From JAPYTK01 sp964401935 (lineage in GTDB: Bacteria > Myxococcota_A > Polyangia > Polyangiales > Polyangiaceae), in NCBI GenBank assembly GCA_964401935.1, contig CAYOAL010000016.1:1-64000 (forward strand): DNA of 64,000 nt, written 5' to 3'. A model generated the notes under the pieces. It searched no databases and was not told the DNA's origin. It saw nothing but the letters and a program-made list of their open reading frames with translations. Made by a program: the position numbers and the translations under genes. Of the stretch, positions 44,034-52,153 are shown piece after piece (the stretch's first letter is position 1; every line of letters starts with the position of its first letter).

Positions 44034-45809
44034 ATGGCACGAGCAGGAATTTGGGCGATTGTCGGCTGCGCAGTCATGGCGGTGGCAGCATGCGAGGGCG
44101 ATCTCGGCGACAACGCGACCACCGCAGGGACCGGGGGTGGCGCGTCGAGCTCCACGGGCTTCGGCAACAACACCGGCGTGGGGGCCGGCAGCAGCGGCTG
44201 CGGCGACTGCGTCGAGAGCGGCACCGGCGTCGGCACCGACAACCCGTTCGATCCGGACAACAACCCGAGCGACGGCGTGGGCCTCGATGACGACGGCGCG
44301 CTCGTGCTCGACGCCACCAACGCCAACCTCCCTGGCATCATCTGGATCGCGAACACCTCGCTCGGCACCGTGAGCAAGGTCGACACGACCACCTTCGAGG
44401 TGCTCGGGCGTTATGGCATTGGCTCGAACGATCCGTCGCGCACCTCGGTCAACTCGCTCGGCGACGTGTTCGTCGGCAACCGCGCGGGCAACACCCTCAC
44501 GAAGATCTCGGTCGGTGGGCAAGACTGCCCCGACACGAATGGCGACAGCGTGATCACCACCTCCACCGGCTTCGGCGACGTGCTCATGTGGGGTCAGGAC
44601 GACTGCGTGCTCTGGGAGGTGGATGTGCCCAACGATCCGCTCGTGCGCGGCGTGGCGGCGCAAGACAAACTCGTGCCCGACCCGCTGCCGGATTGGCCGG
44701 ATCACACCAAGGTCGAGCACTCGGTGTGGCTCGGCGGTACGTCTCACCGCACCATCTACAAGTACGACGGCGACACCGGCGCGCTCCTCATTCAGTCGAC
44801 CAGCCCGACCTCGGTGTACGGGCTCGCGCTCGACGGCAACGGCCAGCTCTGGATCGCGGGTCGCAGCGACGGCAACTCCCTCGGTCGCGTCGACACCAAC
44901 CAGTGTCTCGATCAGGCGAGCTGCGACGCGGCGGTGGTGTGCGTGCGCGACTGCACCGGCGGGGCTTGCACCTGCGACGCGGCCTGCCCGACGAGCTGCG
45001 ACGACGCGGTCAAGGAGCGCATCCTGCTTCCGGACAACCCCTACGGCATCACGGTCGACTTCAAGCAGCGGGTGTGGATCGGCGGCACGACCATCATGCG
45101 GTACGACCCGAGCCTCCCGGACGCGCAGCGCTACGCCTCGATCAGCGGGCAGCCCTTCATCCACGGCATCGCCGCCGACGCCGAGGGCTTCGTGTGGGGC
45201 GCGGCCACCAACTCCGGCATGGTGCGGATCGAAGGTGACACACTCGCGACCCAAGCGATCGCGGGCGTTCCCTCCAAGGGGATGGCGGTCGACAAGGACG
45301 GCAAGATCTGGGGGATCTCCTGGGGTGCCGAAGCTCACGTGGTGGTTCCCGGCGCAACCCTCGCCGAGTTCACGACGGTGCCCAACGCGGTGACGGGCCT
45401 CGGGTCTTGCTACACCTACTCGGACATGACCGGGCTGCAGCTCGCGCTCGCCGCGAACGACCCCGGCTACTATCGCTCCACCTTCGTGGGCTGCCCGGAG
45501 AACACCGAGTGGTACGAGCTGAGCTACGAGGTGGAGACGCCCCCCGGCACCCGCGTGCGCTTCGCGGCTCGCAGCGCCAACACGCAAGCCGATCTCGCGA
45601 CCGCACAGTGGGTGCTCGTCGCCAAGGTGCCGCCCGACAGCTCACCGGTGAGCCTCGTGAGCGCGTTCAGCAGCGCTGGGGTGCCCTTCGGGAGCCTCAT
45701 CGAGGTGGAGGTGACCCTCGAGGGCGCGCTCGATCCGGGCAACGGCGTGGTGAGCCCACGCGTGCTGAACTTCGGGGTCTCCCACCACTGCCCGCAGATC
45801 GCCTTCTGA
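44034..45809 (+). CDS. beta-propeller lipoprotein, paralogue of the divergent gene
   Basis: 591 residues; AAGGGAGA Shine-Dalgarno six bases before the ATG. The signal peptide ends MAVAAC (Cys20) and a Gly/Ser/Asn-rich linker follows (~25-85). The propeller strands (GIIWIANTSLGTVSKVDT, TIYKYDGDTGALL, GLALDGNGQLWIAG, GITVDFKQRVWIGG, GIAADAEGFVWGAA, GMAVDKDGKIWGIS) match the divergent paralogue. An inserted Cys-rich loop (CVRDCTGGACTCDAACPTSC) and a C-terminal beta domain (~470-591) are extra. Surface or periplasmic; function unknown. Confidence 0.82.
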   Translation: MARAGIWAIVGCAVMAVAACEGDLGDNATTAGTGGGASSSTGFGNNTGVGAGSSGCGDCVESGTGVGTDNPFDPDNNPSDGVGLDDDGALVLDATNANLPGIIWIANTSLGTVSKVDTTTFEVLGRYGIGSNDPSRTSVNSLGDVFVGNRAGNTLTKISVGGQDCPDTNGDSVITTSTGFGDVLMWGQDDCVLWEVDVPNDPLVRGVAAQDKLVPDPLPDWPDHTKVEHSVWLGGTSHRTIYKYDGDTGALLIQSTSPTSVYGLALDGNGQLWIAGRSDGNSLGRVDTNQCLDQASCDAAVVCVRDCTGGACTCDAACPTSCDDAVKERILLPDNPYGITVDFKQRVWIGGTTIMRYDPSLPDAQRYASISGQPFIHGIAADAEGFVWGAATNSGMVRIEGDTLATQAIAGVPSKGMAVDKDGKIWGISWGAEAHVVVPGATLAEFTTVPNAVTGLGSCYTYSDMTGLQLALAANDPGYYRSTFVGCPENTEWYELSYEVETPPGTRVRFAARSANTQADLATAQWVLVAKVPPDSSPVSLVSAFSSAGVPFGSLIEVEVTLEGALDPGNGVVSPRVLNFGVSHHCPQIAF

Positions 45810-45845
45810 TCGATCGCCGTCGGCTCGTCGGGCGTTGACCGCGCC

Positions 45846-47729
45846 CTACGCGGGCAGCTCGAAGGTGGCAACGGCTGCGTGCTCGGTGGCGATCACGAGC
45901 GCGCGGCCCCGGAAGGCGGCGAACGCGCGCTCGCCATGCTGACAGAAGCGCCCGAAGATCGGGCCCGACCAACCGTGGATGGCGCCCTCGAGGTCGCACA
46001 GAACCACCGCGAGAGTGTCGTGCTTCGTCTTCACCGTGACGGCCAGCTGCTCGCCACTCGGGCTCACCGCCACGCCGCGGAGGTTGCCGTCGGTGAAGCG
46101 AGGATCGAGCTTGGCACCACCCACCGCGTTCTCGAGGGCGTTCGTACGTGTGCACTGCCCGTCGGCGCCCCAACGGAAGAGTCGGCTCCGGGCGATCGCG
46201 AACACGTCGTCGCCGTGCACGACGAGCGACGACGGAAACGTGTAGCCCTTGAGCTTCTTCGGGACGGTGAGCGTGCGTCGCACCGCGCCGTCCGCGCCGT
46301 GCTCGATCAGCGTGGTGTCGGTGCTCGAGAAGAACCGACCCCTGCCGTCGCTCCCCAAGCACGCCGCCGCGGGGAGCTCCCCCGCGACGGCAACTTCGGC
46401 GCTGCCAACGTGCAGGAGGCGCAGGCCGCCCGCGCCGACAAGCGCCAGGTGCTCGTCGTCGATCCAGGCGACCGACGCCACCGCCTCGACGCGCGCGAGC
46501 TCGGCGCGCCGCTCGAGATCGACGACCACCACCGGGAAGTTGGCGCCCGGGTCGGCGAGGAGCACCGCCGCGATGCGCCCGCTCGGCGCGAGCCTCAGGC
46601 CGTCGAGCGCTGGCTGCGCGACGCCGAGCACCAACGAACCGTCGCGGCGGAGCCCGTCCTCGTGGAGCGTGACGACGTGCTCGTCGGTGACCGCGAGGCC
46701 GAGCAGCGCCACCGGGCCGGCACCGAGAGGAGTCCCCCGTCGCACGTCGACGAGGAAGAGCCCGAAGCGGGCGGCGATCGCGCGGTGCTCGTCGAGCAGG
46801 GCGATCACCTGGGCGCCGATGGAGGTTTGCTCCGGGGGGATCGCCGGCACCGGCTGCGGCTCGAGCCGTTCGGCGTCGAAGAGGTGCACCCTGCCGCCGT
46901 GCGCGCTGAGCAGCCAGCGGCCGTCGACGCTCGCGAGCATTGGAGCGCGGGCGCGCCAAACGTCGGCTCGTCGAAACTCGAGAAACGACGAGCTCACCGG
47001 TAACGGGCGACCGTCGCGCCCACGCCGAAAGGTGGCGGCGTCGTCCTCGACGTCGTCGCCGAGATGCAGACTCGTGTTGCCCACCTGCAACACACGACCC
47101 ACCTGATCCTGTTCGATCGCGGTGAAGGCGCCGTCCTCCCGTGCATACCAGCCGTCGAACAGGAGCACGTCGCCGCTCTTGGGATCTACCTGCGGCGCGA
47201 AGCCCCCCAGGGTGCCAACGGGATGGGTGCCGAGGAGGGTGCCGCTGGTGGTGTCGTAGGTCTCGATGACGTCGCTGGAGGCGCCGTCGTCACCGGACCT
47301 GCGGCGCAACGCGAGTCTCAGGCGCTCGGGCGCGATGGGGTCGAAGAACGCGAACGCGCCCGGTGCATCGAGCTGACGCTTCGACCCATCGGGGAGCGCG
47401 ACGTGCACGGAGTCGCCGAGCACCCACGCGACAACGCCAGTGTCCGACACCGCGGTTCGCCCACGCGACGCGTCCAGGTCATCGAGGGACGTTCGGGCCG
47501 GAGCCTGCTCGAGGACGAGACTGAACGCGTCGCCCTCGTGCGAGTACACCCGCACGCGGAGCGAAGCCTTGGAGTCGGTCTCATCCTTCGGAGGGAGGGC
47601 GTCGAACACCGCGACGCACCGTCCCCGGGGTGACACCGCGAACCGCGCCGCGACCGCCTCGGGGCGACCCGAGAGGGGGAGACACACGTCGGACACTTTT
47701 CGCAAGAGCGGCCACTTCGCCTTCGCCAT
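45846..47729 (-). CDS. WD40-like beta-propeller protein, cytoplasmic
   Basis: 627 residues without a signal peptide. Propeller-type strands recur along its length (FAVSPRGRCVAVFDALPP; LRLAPSGRIAAVLLADPG; ASVAWIDDEHLALVGAGGLRLL; GVAVSPSGEQLAVTVKTKHDTLAVVLCDLEG). Probably two propellers. No catalytic motif is visible. It converges with the lipoprotein gene ending at 45809, leaving 36 bases. Confidence 0.75.
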   Translation of the reverse strand: MAKAKWPLLRKVSDVCLPLSGRPEAVAARFAVSPRGRCVAVFDALPPKDETDSKASLRVRVYSHEGDAFSLVLEQAPARTSLDDLDASRGRTAVSDTGVVAWVLGDSVHVALPDGSKRQLDAPGAFAFFDPIAPERLRLALRRRSGDDGASSDVIETYDTTSGTLLGTHPVGTLGGFAPQVDPKSGDVLLFDGWYAREDGAFTAIEQDQVGRVLQVGNTSLHLGDDVEDDAATFRRGRDGRPLPVSSSFLEFRRADVWRARAPMLASVDGRWLLSAHGGRVHLFDAERLEPQPVPAIPPEQTSIGAQVIALLDEHRAIAARFGLFLVDVRRGTPLGAGPVALLGLAVTDEHVVTLHEDGLRRDGSLVLGVAQPALDGLRLAPSGRIAAVLLADPGANFPVVVVDLERRAELARVEAVASVAWIDDEHLALVGAGGLRLLHVGSAEVAVAGELPAAACLGSDGRGRFFSSTDTTLIEHGADGAVRRTLTVPKKLKGYTFPSSLVVHGDDVFAIARSRLFRWGADGQCTRTNALENAVGGAKLDPRFTDGNLRGVAVSPSGEQLAVTVKTKHDTLAVVLCDLEGAIHGWSGPIFGRFCQHGERAFAAFRGRALVIATEHAAVATFELPA

Positions 47730-47882
47730 GAGCTCACTTTTCCCGGTGGGTAGGTCGTGAGACTCCCTACGCGGTCGGGGGGCGAGATCTTCCCGCCGCG
47801 CGCGCGGGCAACCGCGCGGCGGGGTGAACGGCGCGACGGTCGCCGACGATCGGTCGGGACGTGGCGTCGACCACGCTGCCGC

Positions 47883-48164
47883 TCAGTGGCGCTTGCCGAG
47901 CTCGCCGCCCTTGGAGGCGGTGGTGGGCGCGAGACGCGTGGCCGGAACACCCAGCTCAGCGGCCTCTTCGTCGTCCGCGCTCGGCTCTTCGAAGGACATC
48001 TCGATGGCGTCGACGCCGTGGCGCACGGGTTCGGGAGCGGCGACCCAAGCGGGCTCCGAGGTCGGGGGCGTCGCCTCCTTCGGGGTCTCGGCGGCCGGCC
48101 CCTGGGGCGCTGCGCAGGCGACGGTGAGCCAACAGACCGGTGCGATGATCCAAGTAAGTTTCAT
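47883..48164 (-). CDS. small lipoprotein (93 aa)
   Basis: A perfect AGGAG lies seven bases before the ATG at 48164. The signal peptide ends WLTVAC (Cys17). The mature part is Pro/Glu/Ala-rich and probably unstructured, with one acidic patch (SFEEPSADDEEAAELG). No family was recognised. Divergent from the esterase-like gene. Confidence 0.72.
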   Translation of the reverse strand: MKLTWIIAPVCWLTVACAAPQGPAAETPKEATPPTSEPAWVAAPEPVRHGVDAIEMSFEEPSADDEEAAELGVPATRLAPTTASKGGELGKRH

Positions 48165-48473
48165 GCTGAGCTCCTGAGGCCGGGGGCCTCGGTAAGGCGG
48201 TCGGCTGCGGGACCGAACCGTGTAAGTAACCCAGCGTACGGAGCCGGGAGGACAGCGCTTCCCTGCCTGGCCCGACCGACCGTCTCGCGGCACGGATTCG
48301 ACGCGCCGAGCGACCCCTGGCGGGCCTCCGGGGTCCGTCCTGATGAGGGTAAGAATTTAGAATTACTTGGTTATCTGGTGGTCGAAGAAGAAAGGACTTG
48401 CAGAGGGGCGAATCGTGCGCAGAGTGTCTCTCCACATGAATGAATGTTCATTCACCTCCTTTGGAGACCGACT
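48165..48473. other. divergent intergenic region with AT-rich segment
   Basis: 309 bases without a gene between the small lipoprotein and the esterase-like gene. Bases ~48345-48405 are unusually AT-rich (taagaatttagaattac). Near the right end is the perfect palindrome at 48437-48454, followed by the Shine-Dalgarno GGAG. I could not assign clear -35/-10 pairs. Confidence 0.6.
48437..48454. promoter_or_regulatory. TetR/FadR-like operator palindrome
   Basis: TGAATGAATGTTCATTCA: 8-bp perfect arms (TGAATGAA / TTCATTCA) around a 2-base centre. This strongly resembles the TGAATGA-n-TCATTCA sites bound by TetR-family fatty-acid regulators such as Bacillus FadR. It ends 19 bases before the esterase start, just upstream of the Shine-Dalgarno, where a bound repressor would block expression. 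No TetR gene is in the window. Confidence 0.6.
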
Positions 48474-49511
48474 ATGAAGACCCCCCTCGTTGTTGCTGCG
48501 CTCGCGCTGACCCTCGCCACCAACGCCTCCTCGTGCGACATCGATGTCCCCTCCGGAGACATCAAAGACCCCCAGACGTGGGGCGACTACTACCTCGAGA
48601 AGTACGAGGACGAGCTGGTCATCGGTGAGCTCGAGCCGGGTCCTGCCCCCCTCGCCCAGCCCCGGCCGGTGCTCCTCATCACCGGCGTCACGATCCCCGC
48701 CGAGTGGTTCGCGCCGATGGAAGCGCGGCTGACGCGCGACGGCTTCGTGCCGGTGGTGTACGAGCCGCCCGATCTGTTGAGCGGCGACTTGTTCGAGAAC
48801 TCCGCGGCGCTCGACGCGGTGGTCGATCGGGTTCGTGCCGACAGCGGCCACGACAAGATCGACATCCTGGCCGAGTGCACCGGCGGGCTCATCGCCCGGC
48901 ACTACATTCAGTCGCTCGGCGGCGATCAGAAGGTGTCGCGCCTGGTGACGTTCATCTCGCCCCAGCACGGCGTCGGCAAGGCGCCCCTGGCGGCGGAGCT
49001 CGTGGGGTGGCCCGCGCTCTACGATCTGTCCCCCGGCAGCGCGTTCCTCGAGGCGGTGAACAGCGCCCCGCTGCCTCAGAACGTGCCCATCACCTCGATC
49101 TACACCTGCACCGACGAGTACATCCAGCCGTACGAGACGTCGATCATCCCGGGCGCGAAGAACATCGGCCTGTGCGAAGGGTTCGTCGGCCACTACGAGT
49201 TCTTCTACAACCCGGAGATCTACCTCATCATGCACGGCGCGTTGACCGAGCCCCTCCCTGGCGACGCCAACGTCTCGGAGCCATCGCCCGAGGACGTGCC
49301 CGAGGTGGGCTCCGACCTCGATGACGACGCGCTCGAGCACCCCAGCGACGTCGCCGCACCGGAGACCGCCGGCGACGGCTGCGCGATCGGCAGCGGCTCC
49401 CGCGGCGAGGGCTCGCGAGACGCGAGCGCCGTGGCCCTGTTGGGCCTGGCGTGCGCGCTCGCGCTCAGCCGTCGCCGCAGCCCGTGGCGTGCGCGCTCGC
49501 GCCGTGCGTAG
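48474..49511 (+). CDS. lipase/esterase-like alpha/beta-hydrolase with Cys nucleophile and MYXO-CTERM tail
   Basis: 345 residues from the ATG at 48474 (GGAG upstream). The signal peptide ends ATNASSC (Cys21). The fold follows EstA/class-2 lipases: PVLLITGV, then DKIDILAECTGGLIARHY, where the nucleophile elbow carries Cys135 in place of the usual Ser. The acid is Asp214 (YTCTDEYIQPYE) and the base His240 (VGHYEFFYNP). After ~265 comes an acidic linker, then GDGCAIGS, a hydrophobic helix (ALLGLACALALS) and RRR. That is a MYXO-CTERM-like surface-sorting tail. Substrate unknown; the operator upstream hints at lipid control. Confidence 0.8.
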   Translation: MKTPLVVAALALTLATNASSCDIDVPSGDIKDPQTWGDYYLEKYEDELVIGELEPGPAPLAQPRPVLLITGVTIPAEWFAPMEARLTRDGFVPVVYEPPDLLSGDLFENSAALDAVVDRVRADSGHDKIDILAECTGGLIARHYIQSLGGDQKVSRLVTFISPQHGVGKAPLAAELVGWPALYDLSPGSAFLEAVNSAPLPQNVPITSIYTCTDEYIQPYETSIIPGAKNIGLCEGFVGHYEFFYNPEIYLIMHGALTEPLPGDANVSEPSPEDVPEVGSDLDDDALEHPSDVAAPETAGDGCAIGSGSRGEGSRDASAVALLGLACALALSRRRSPWRARSRRA

Positions 49512-49540
49512 GCAGCGCCGTGGGGGCCCGCGAAGGAGCT

Positions 49541-49795
49541 TCAGTCGTCGGTGGCGGCGACCCGGATGAAGGGAATCGTGGGGGTGTCGTCGATCTGCAC
49601 GCCGTGGATGATGCCCGAGTCGCGGCGCTTGCGCGGTCGCGGCGGCACGGTGTCGTTGATCGGCTCGCGCTCGATGTCTTCGAGGAGCCTCAGGGCCTCC
49701 GCGGCGGCGACCTCCGCGAGGCCCCTTGTGACCGCTCGTTCGAGGAAACCCTCGGGCGGGAGCATCGCCTCCGGTTGGGTCTTCGGATCAGCCAT
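49541..49795 (-). CDS. small hypothetical protein coupled to an ECF sigma factor
   Basis: 84 residues whose start overlaps the sigma-factor stop by eight bases. An acidic/hydrophobic helix lies at ~15-45 (FLERAVTRGLAEVAAAEALRLLEDIE), then a basic PRPRKRR segment. No transmembrane helix and no zinc anti-sigma motif. Its position suggests a soluble regulator or partner of the sigma factor, but no family was recognised. Confidence 0.6.
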   Translation of the reverse strand: MADPKTQPEAMLPPEGFLERAVTRGLAEVAAAEALRLLEDIEREPINDTVPPRPRKRRDSGIIHGVQIDDTPTIPFIRVAATDD

Positions 49796-50411
49796 GACCG
49801 ATCTCCACGTCGAGGCGTTCGGCGAGGCGCTTGCGCGCCCGGTGAACGCGGGTGGCGACGGTGCCCTCCGGCAGATCGAGCCGCACCGCGATCTCGCGGA
49901 GGGTGAGGCCCTCGAGCATCAACCGAAGCACCTCGAGCTGGCCGAGCGGAAGCTCCGCGAGCGCGTTGAGGATGTCGCGCCGAAACCACGACGCTTCGCA
50001 GGTGCGCTGGAGGTAGCGCGAGAGCTCGAAGGCCACGTCTTGGCGTAGCCGAATCCCCACCTGTTTGGTGACGGCTTGCATGTGCACGTTGCGGGCGATG
50101 CCGAAGAGCCAGCGCTCGGCCTCCGCTTCCGAGGTGGCGCGCAGCTTCGGGAAGGCCTGGATGGCCCGCGTGATGGTGTCCTGCACGAGATCGGGCACGA
50201 ACGACCAGTGCCAGTGCATGGGCCCGGAGAAGTAGGCGAAGAGGCCCCGCTCGTAGCGCTTGAAGAAGCTGACCAGCGCGGCCGACTCCCGGCGCTTCGC
50301 CCGATCGATGACGTGGAGGAAGGGCGTCTCGATGACGCCCGAGGTCTCGGAAGGCCGATCGATCCGTCCGTAGCTCGGCCGCCGCGAGTGCTTGACCCCG
50401 CTCATATCCAT
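49788..50411 (-). CDS. ECF RNA polymerase sigma factor
   Basis: ~207 residues. Sigma-2 covers ~45-110 (LVSFFKRYERGLFAYFSG, PDLVQDTITRAIQAF, AERWLFGIARNV). Sigma-4 covers ~145-200 (LAELPLGQLEVLRLMLEGLTLREIAVRLDLPEGTVATR). The start may be GTG 50420, ATG 50411 or ATG 50405; none has a strong Shine-Dalgarno. The downstream 84-residue protein overlaps its stop. No membrane anti-sigma gene is adjacent. Divergent from pdxR. Confidence 0.87.
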   Translation of the reverse strand: MDMSGVKHSRRPSYGRIDRPSETSGVIETPFLHVIDRAKRRESAALVSFFKRYERGLFAYFSGPMHWHWSFVPDLVQDTITRAIQAFPKLRATSEAEAERWLFGIARNVHMQAVTKQVGIRLRQDVAFELSRYLQRTCEASWFRRDILNALAELPLGQLEVLRLMLEGLTLREIAVRLDLPEGTVATRVHRARKRLAERLDVEIGHG

Positions 50412-50522
50412 CCATGTCACACGAGGCAGGCCGATTCTTCCACCGCTGCTGCGAAAAACGCCGGCTTGCGCGCCTCGGACCGGGCTCGCCGCGGTCGATC
50501 GACGACGTGGCGGTGTCCGACG

Positions 50523-50559
50523 ATTGGCATATGGCTACTTGGTTGATTGGCACAATTGG
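50523..50559 (+). promoter_or_regulatory. cluster of ATTGG motifs upstream of pdxR
   Basis: ATTGG occurs at 50523-50527, 50546-50550 and 50555-50559, with TTGG at 50539-50542. The reverse form (ggaccaat) lies at 50617-50624. Direct repeats of this kind are typical of MocR-family autoregulatory sites. It is a candidate PdxR operator. Confidence 0.4.
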
Positions 50560-50636
50560 ACCAGCAACTTCGCGCTGATTGAGCCTCGCACGGCCCACGT
50601 CGACGCCGTATCCTACGGACCAATCGGAGGTTCGAG

Positions 50637-52151
50637 ATGGCGGCCGAGCTGGGACTGGATCTGCACGAAGAGGATGACGCGCCCCTCTACCAGCAGTTGT
50701 TCGATCAGGTCGCGGAGCGTGTGCGCACCGGCGCGTGGCCTCCGGGCTACCGTCTCCCCGCGACGCGGGATCTCGCGCAACGGCTCGGCGTGCATCGCAA
50801 CACCGTGGTGCGCGCTTTCGAGGAGCTCACCACCTCGGGGCTTTTGATCTCGGCGGTGGGGCGTGGCACCTTCGTGGCGCCCCACGCAGCGGCGAGCGCC
50901 CCCAGGAGCCCCTCGAGCGAGGAGCTGCCGTGGCAGTCGCTGCTCTCGAGGGCGGCGACGTCGAGGCCGCTCGAGCGGCTCAACCGCTTTCGACGCGAAG
51001 GGCTGACCGCCGGCGCCGTGAACCTGGTGGGCATGCAGCCGCCGAGCGAGCTCCTCCCCCACGCCCAGTTTCGCAAGTGCGTCGACCACGTGATGCGGAC
51101 GTTGGGTCCGCGGGCCCTCGGCTATGCCCCCCGCGAAGGGGTGTTGGCGCTGCGGGAGCAGATCGTGCGCGAGCTCGCCCACGCCGGAGTTCCTGCCCAC
51201 ACCGACGACGTGCTGATCACCACCGGCAGCCAGCAGGCGCTCGACATCTTGGCCCGCGCCCTCGTGGATCGGGGCGATCGGTTCTTGGTGGACGGAGCCA
51301 CCTACACGGGGGCGTTGAATCTGTTGTCGTTGGTGGGGGCGACGGTGGTGGGGGTGCCGAGCGACGGCGACGGTCCCGATGTGGACTGGCTGCGCCGCCT
51401 CGCGCGCGGCGAGGTGAAGGGCCTCTACCTCATGCCCAATTGCCACAACCCTACGGGGGCCACCATCGGCACGCAGCGCCGGCGGGAGCTCGTCGCCTGG
51501 TCGCACGAGGCGGGGGTGCCGCTCATCGAAGATGATTACGGCGCTGATTTGGATCTCGAAGGGGAGCCGGCCCCGCCCTACCTGCGCTCCCTCGACTCGC
51601 AGGTGCTCTACACCAGCACCTTCTCCAAGAAGCTCATCCCGAGCCTGCGGGTGGGGTTCATCGTGGCGCCGCCGGCGCTGCGTGAGCAGCTGCGCGGCCT
51701 GAAACATGCCATGGACCTCGGCACCTCGGCGCTCCTTCAGTACGCGCTCGCCGAGTTCCTGGAGCGCGGCTACCTTCGCGCTCACCTCCGACGCGCCCTC
51801 CCCGAGTACCGGCGTCGTCGCGACGCGCTTCACGAGGCCCTCCTCGCCGAGCTCCCCGACGATGTGCGGTGGACGCTCCCCAAGCGCGGCCTCACGCTCT
51901 GGCTCGAGCTGCCCGCGGGGATCGATCCCGACGACGTGCACGCCGCGGCTCGCCGCACCGGCGTCGCCTTCTCGCCGGCCGCGCTGCACACCACGGGCGG
52001 CGCGATGCGACCCGGCATTCGCCTCACCTACTGCAACGAGCCCCCCGAGCGGTTGGTCGAAGGAGCCCGACGTCTCGGGAGAGCCTTCGCCGAGCTCTAC
52101 CGTGAAAAACCGCGCGCTCCCCGCGCGCATCAACCCCTGATGGGAGTGTGA
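50637..52151 (+). CDS. pdxR: MocR-family regulator of pyridoxal phosphate synthesis
   Basis: 504 residues; GGAGG Shine-Dalgarno before the ATG. The N-terminus (~14-85) is a GntR winged helix (PLYQQLFDQVAERVRTGAWPPGYRLPATRDLAQRLGVHRNTVVRAFEEL in pattern). A class-I aminotransferase fold follows: GYAPREGVLALREQI, CHNPTGATIG, IEDDYGADLDL, and PLP Lys331 in TFSKKLIPSLRVG. PdxR senses PLP and controls pdxST, which lie directly downstream. The pdxS start sits two bases past its stop. Confidence 0.93.
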   Translation: MAAELGLDLHEEDDAPLYQQLFDQVAERVRTGAWPPGYRLPATRDLAQRLGVHRNTVVRAFEELTTSGLLISAVGRGTFVAPHAAASAPRSPSSEELPWQSLLSRAATSRPLERLNRFRREGLTAGAVNLVGMQPPSELLPHAQFRKCVDHVMRTLGPRALGYAPREGVLALREQIVRELAHAGVPAHTDDVLITTGSQQALDILARALVDRGDRFLVDGATYTGALNLLSLVGATVVGVPSDGDGPDVDWLRRLARGEVKGLYLMPNCHNPTGATIGTQRRRELVAWSHEAGVPLIEDDYGADLDLEGEPAPPYLRSLDSQVLYTSTFSKKLIPSLRVGFIVAPPALREQLRGLKHAMDLGTSALLQYALAEFLERGYLRAHLRRALPEYRRRRDALHEALLAELPDDVRWTLPKRGLTLWLELPAGIDPDDVHAAARRTGVAFSPAALHTTGGAMRPGIRLTYCNEPPERLVEGARRLGRAFAELYREKPRAPRAHQPLMGV

Positions 52152-52153
52152 CG

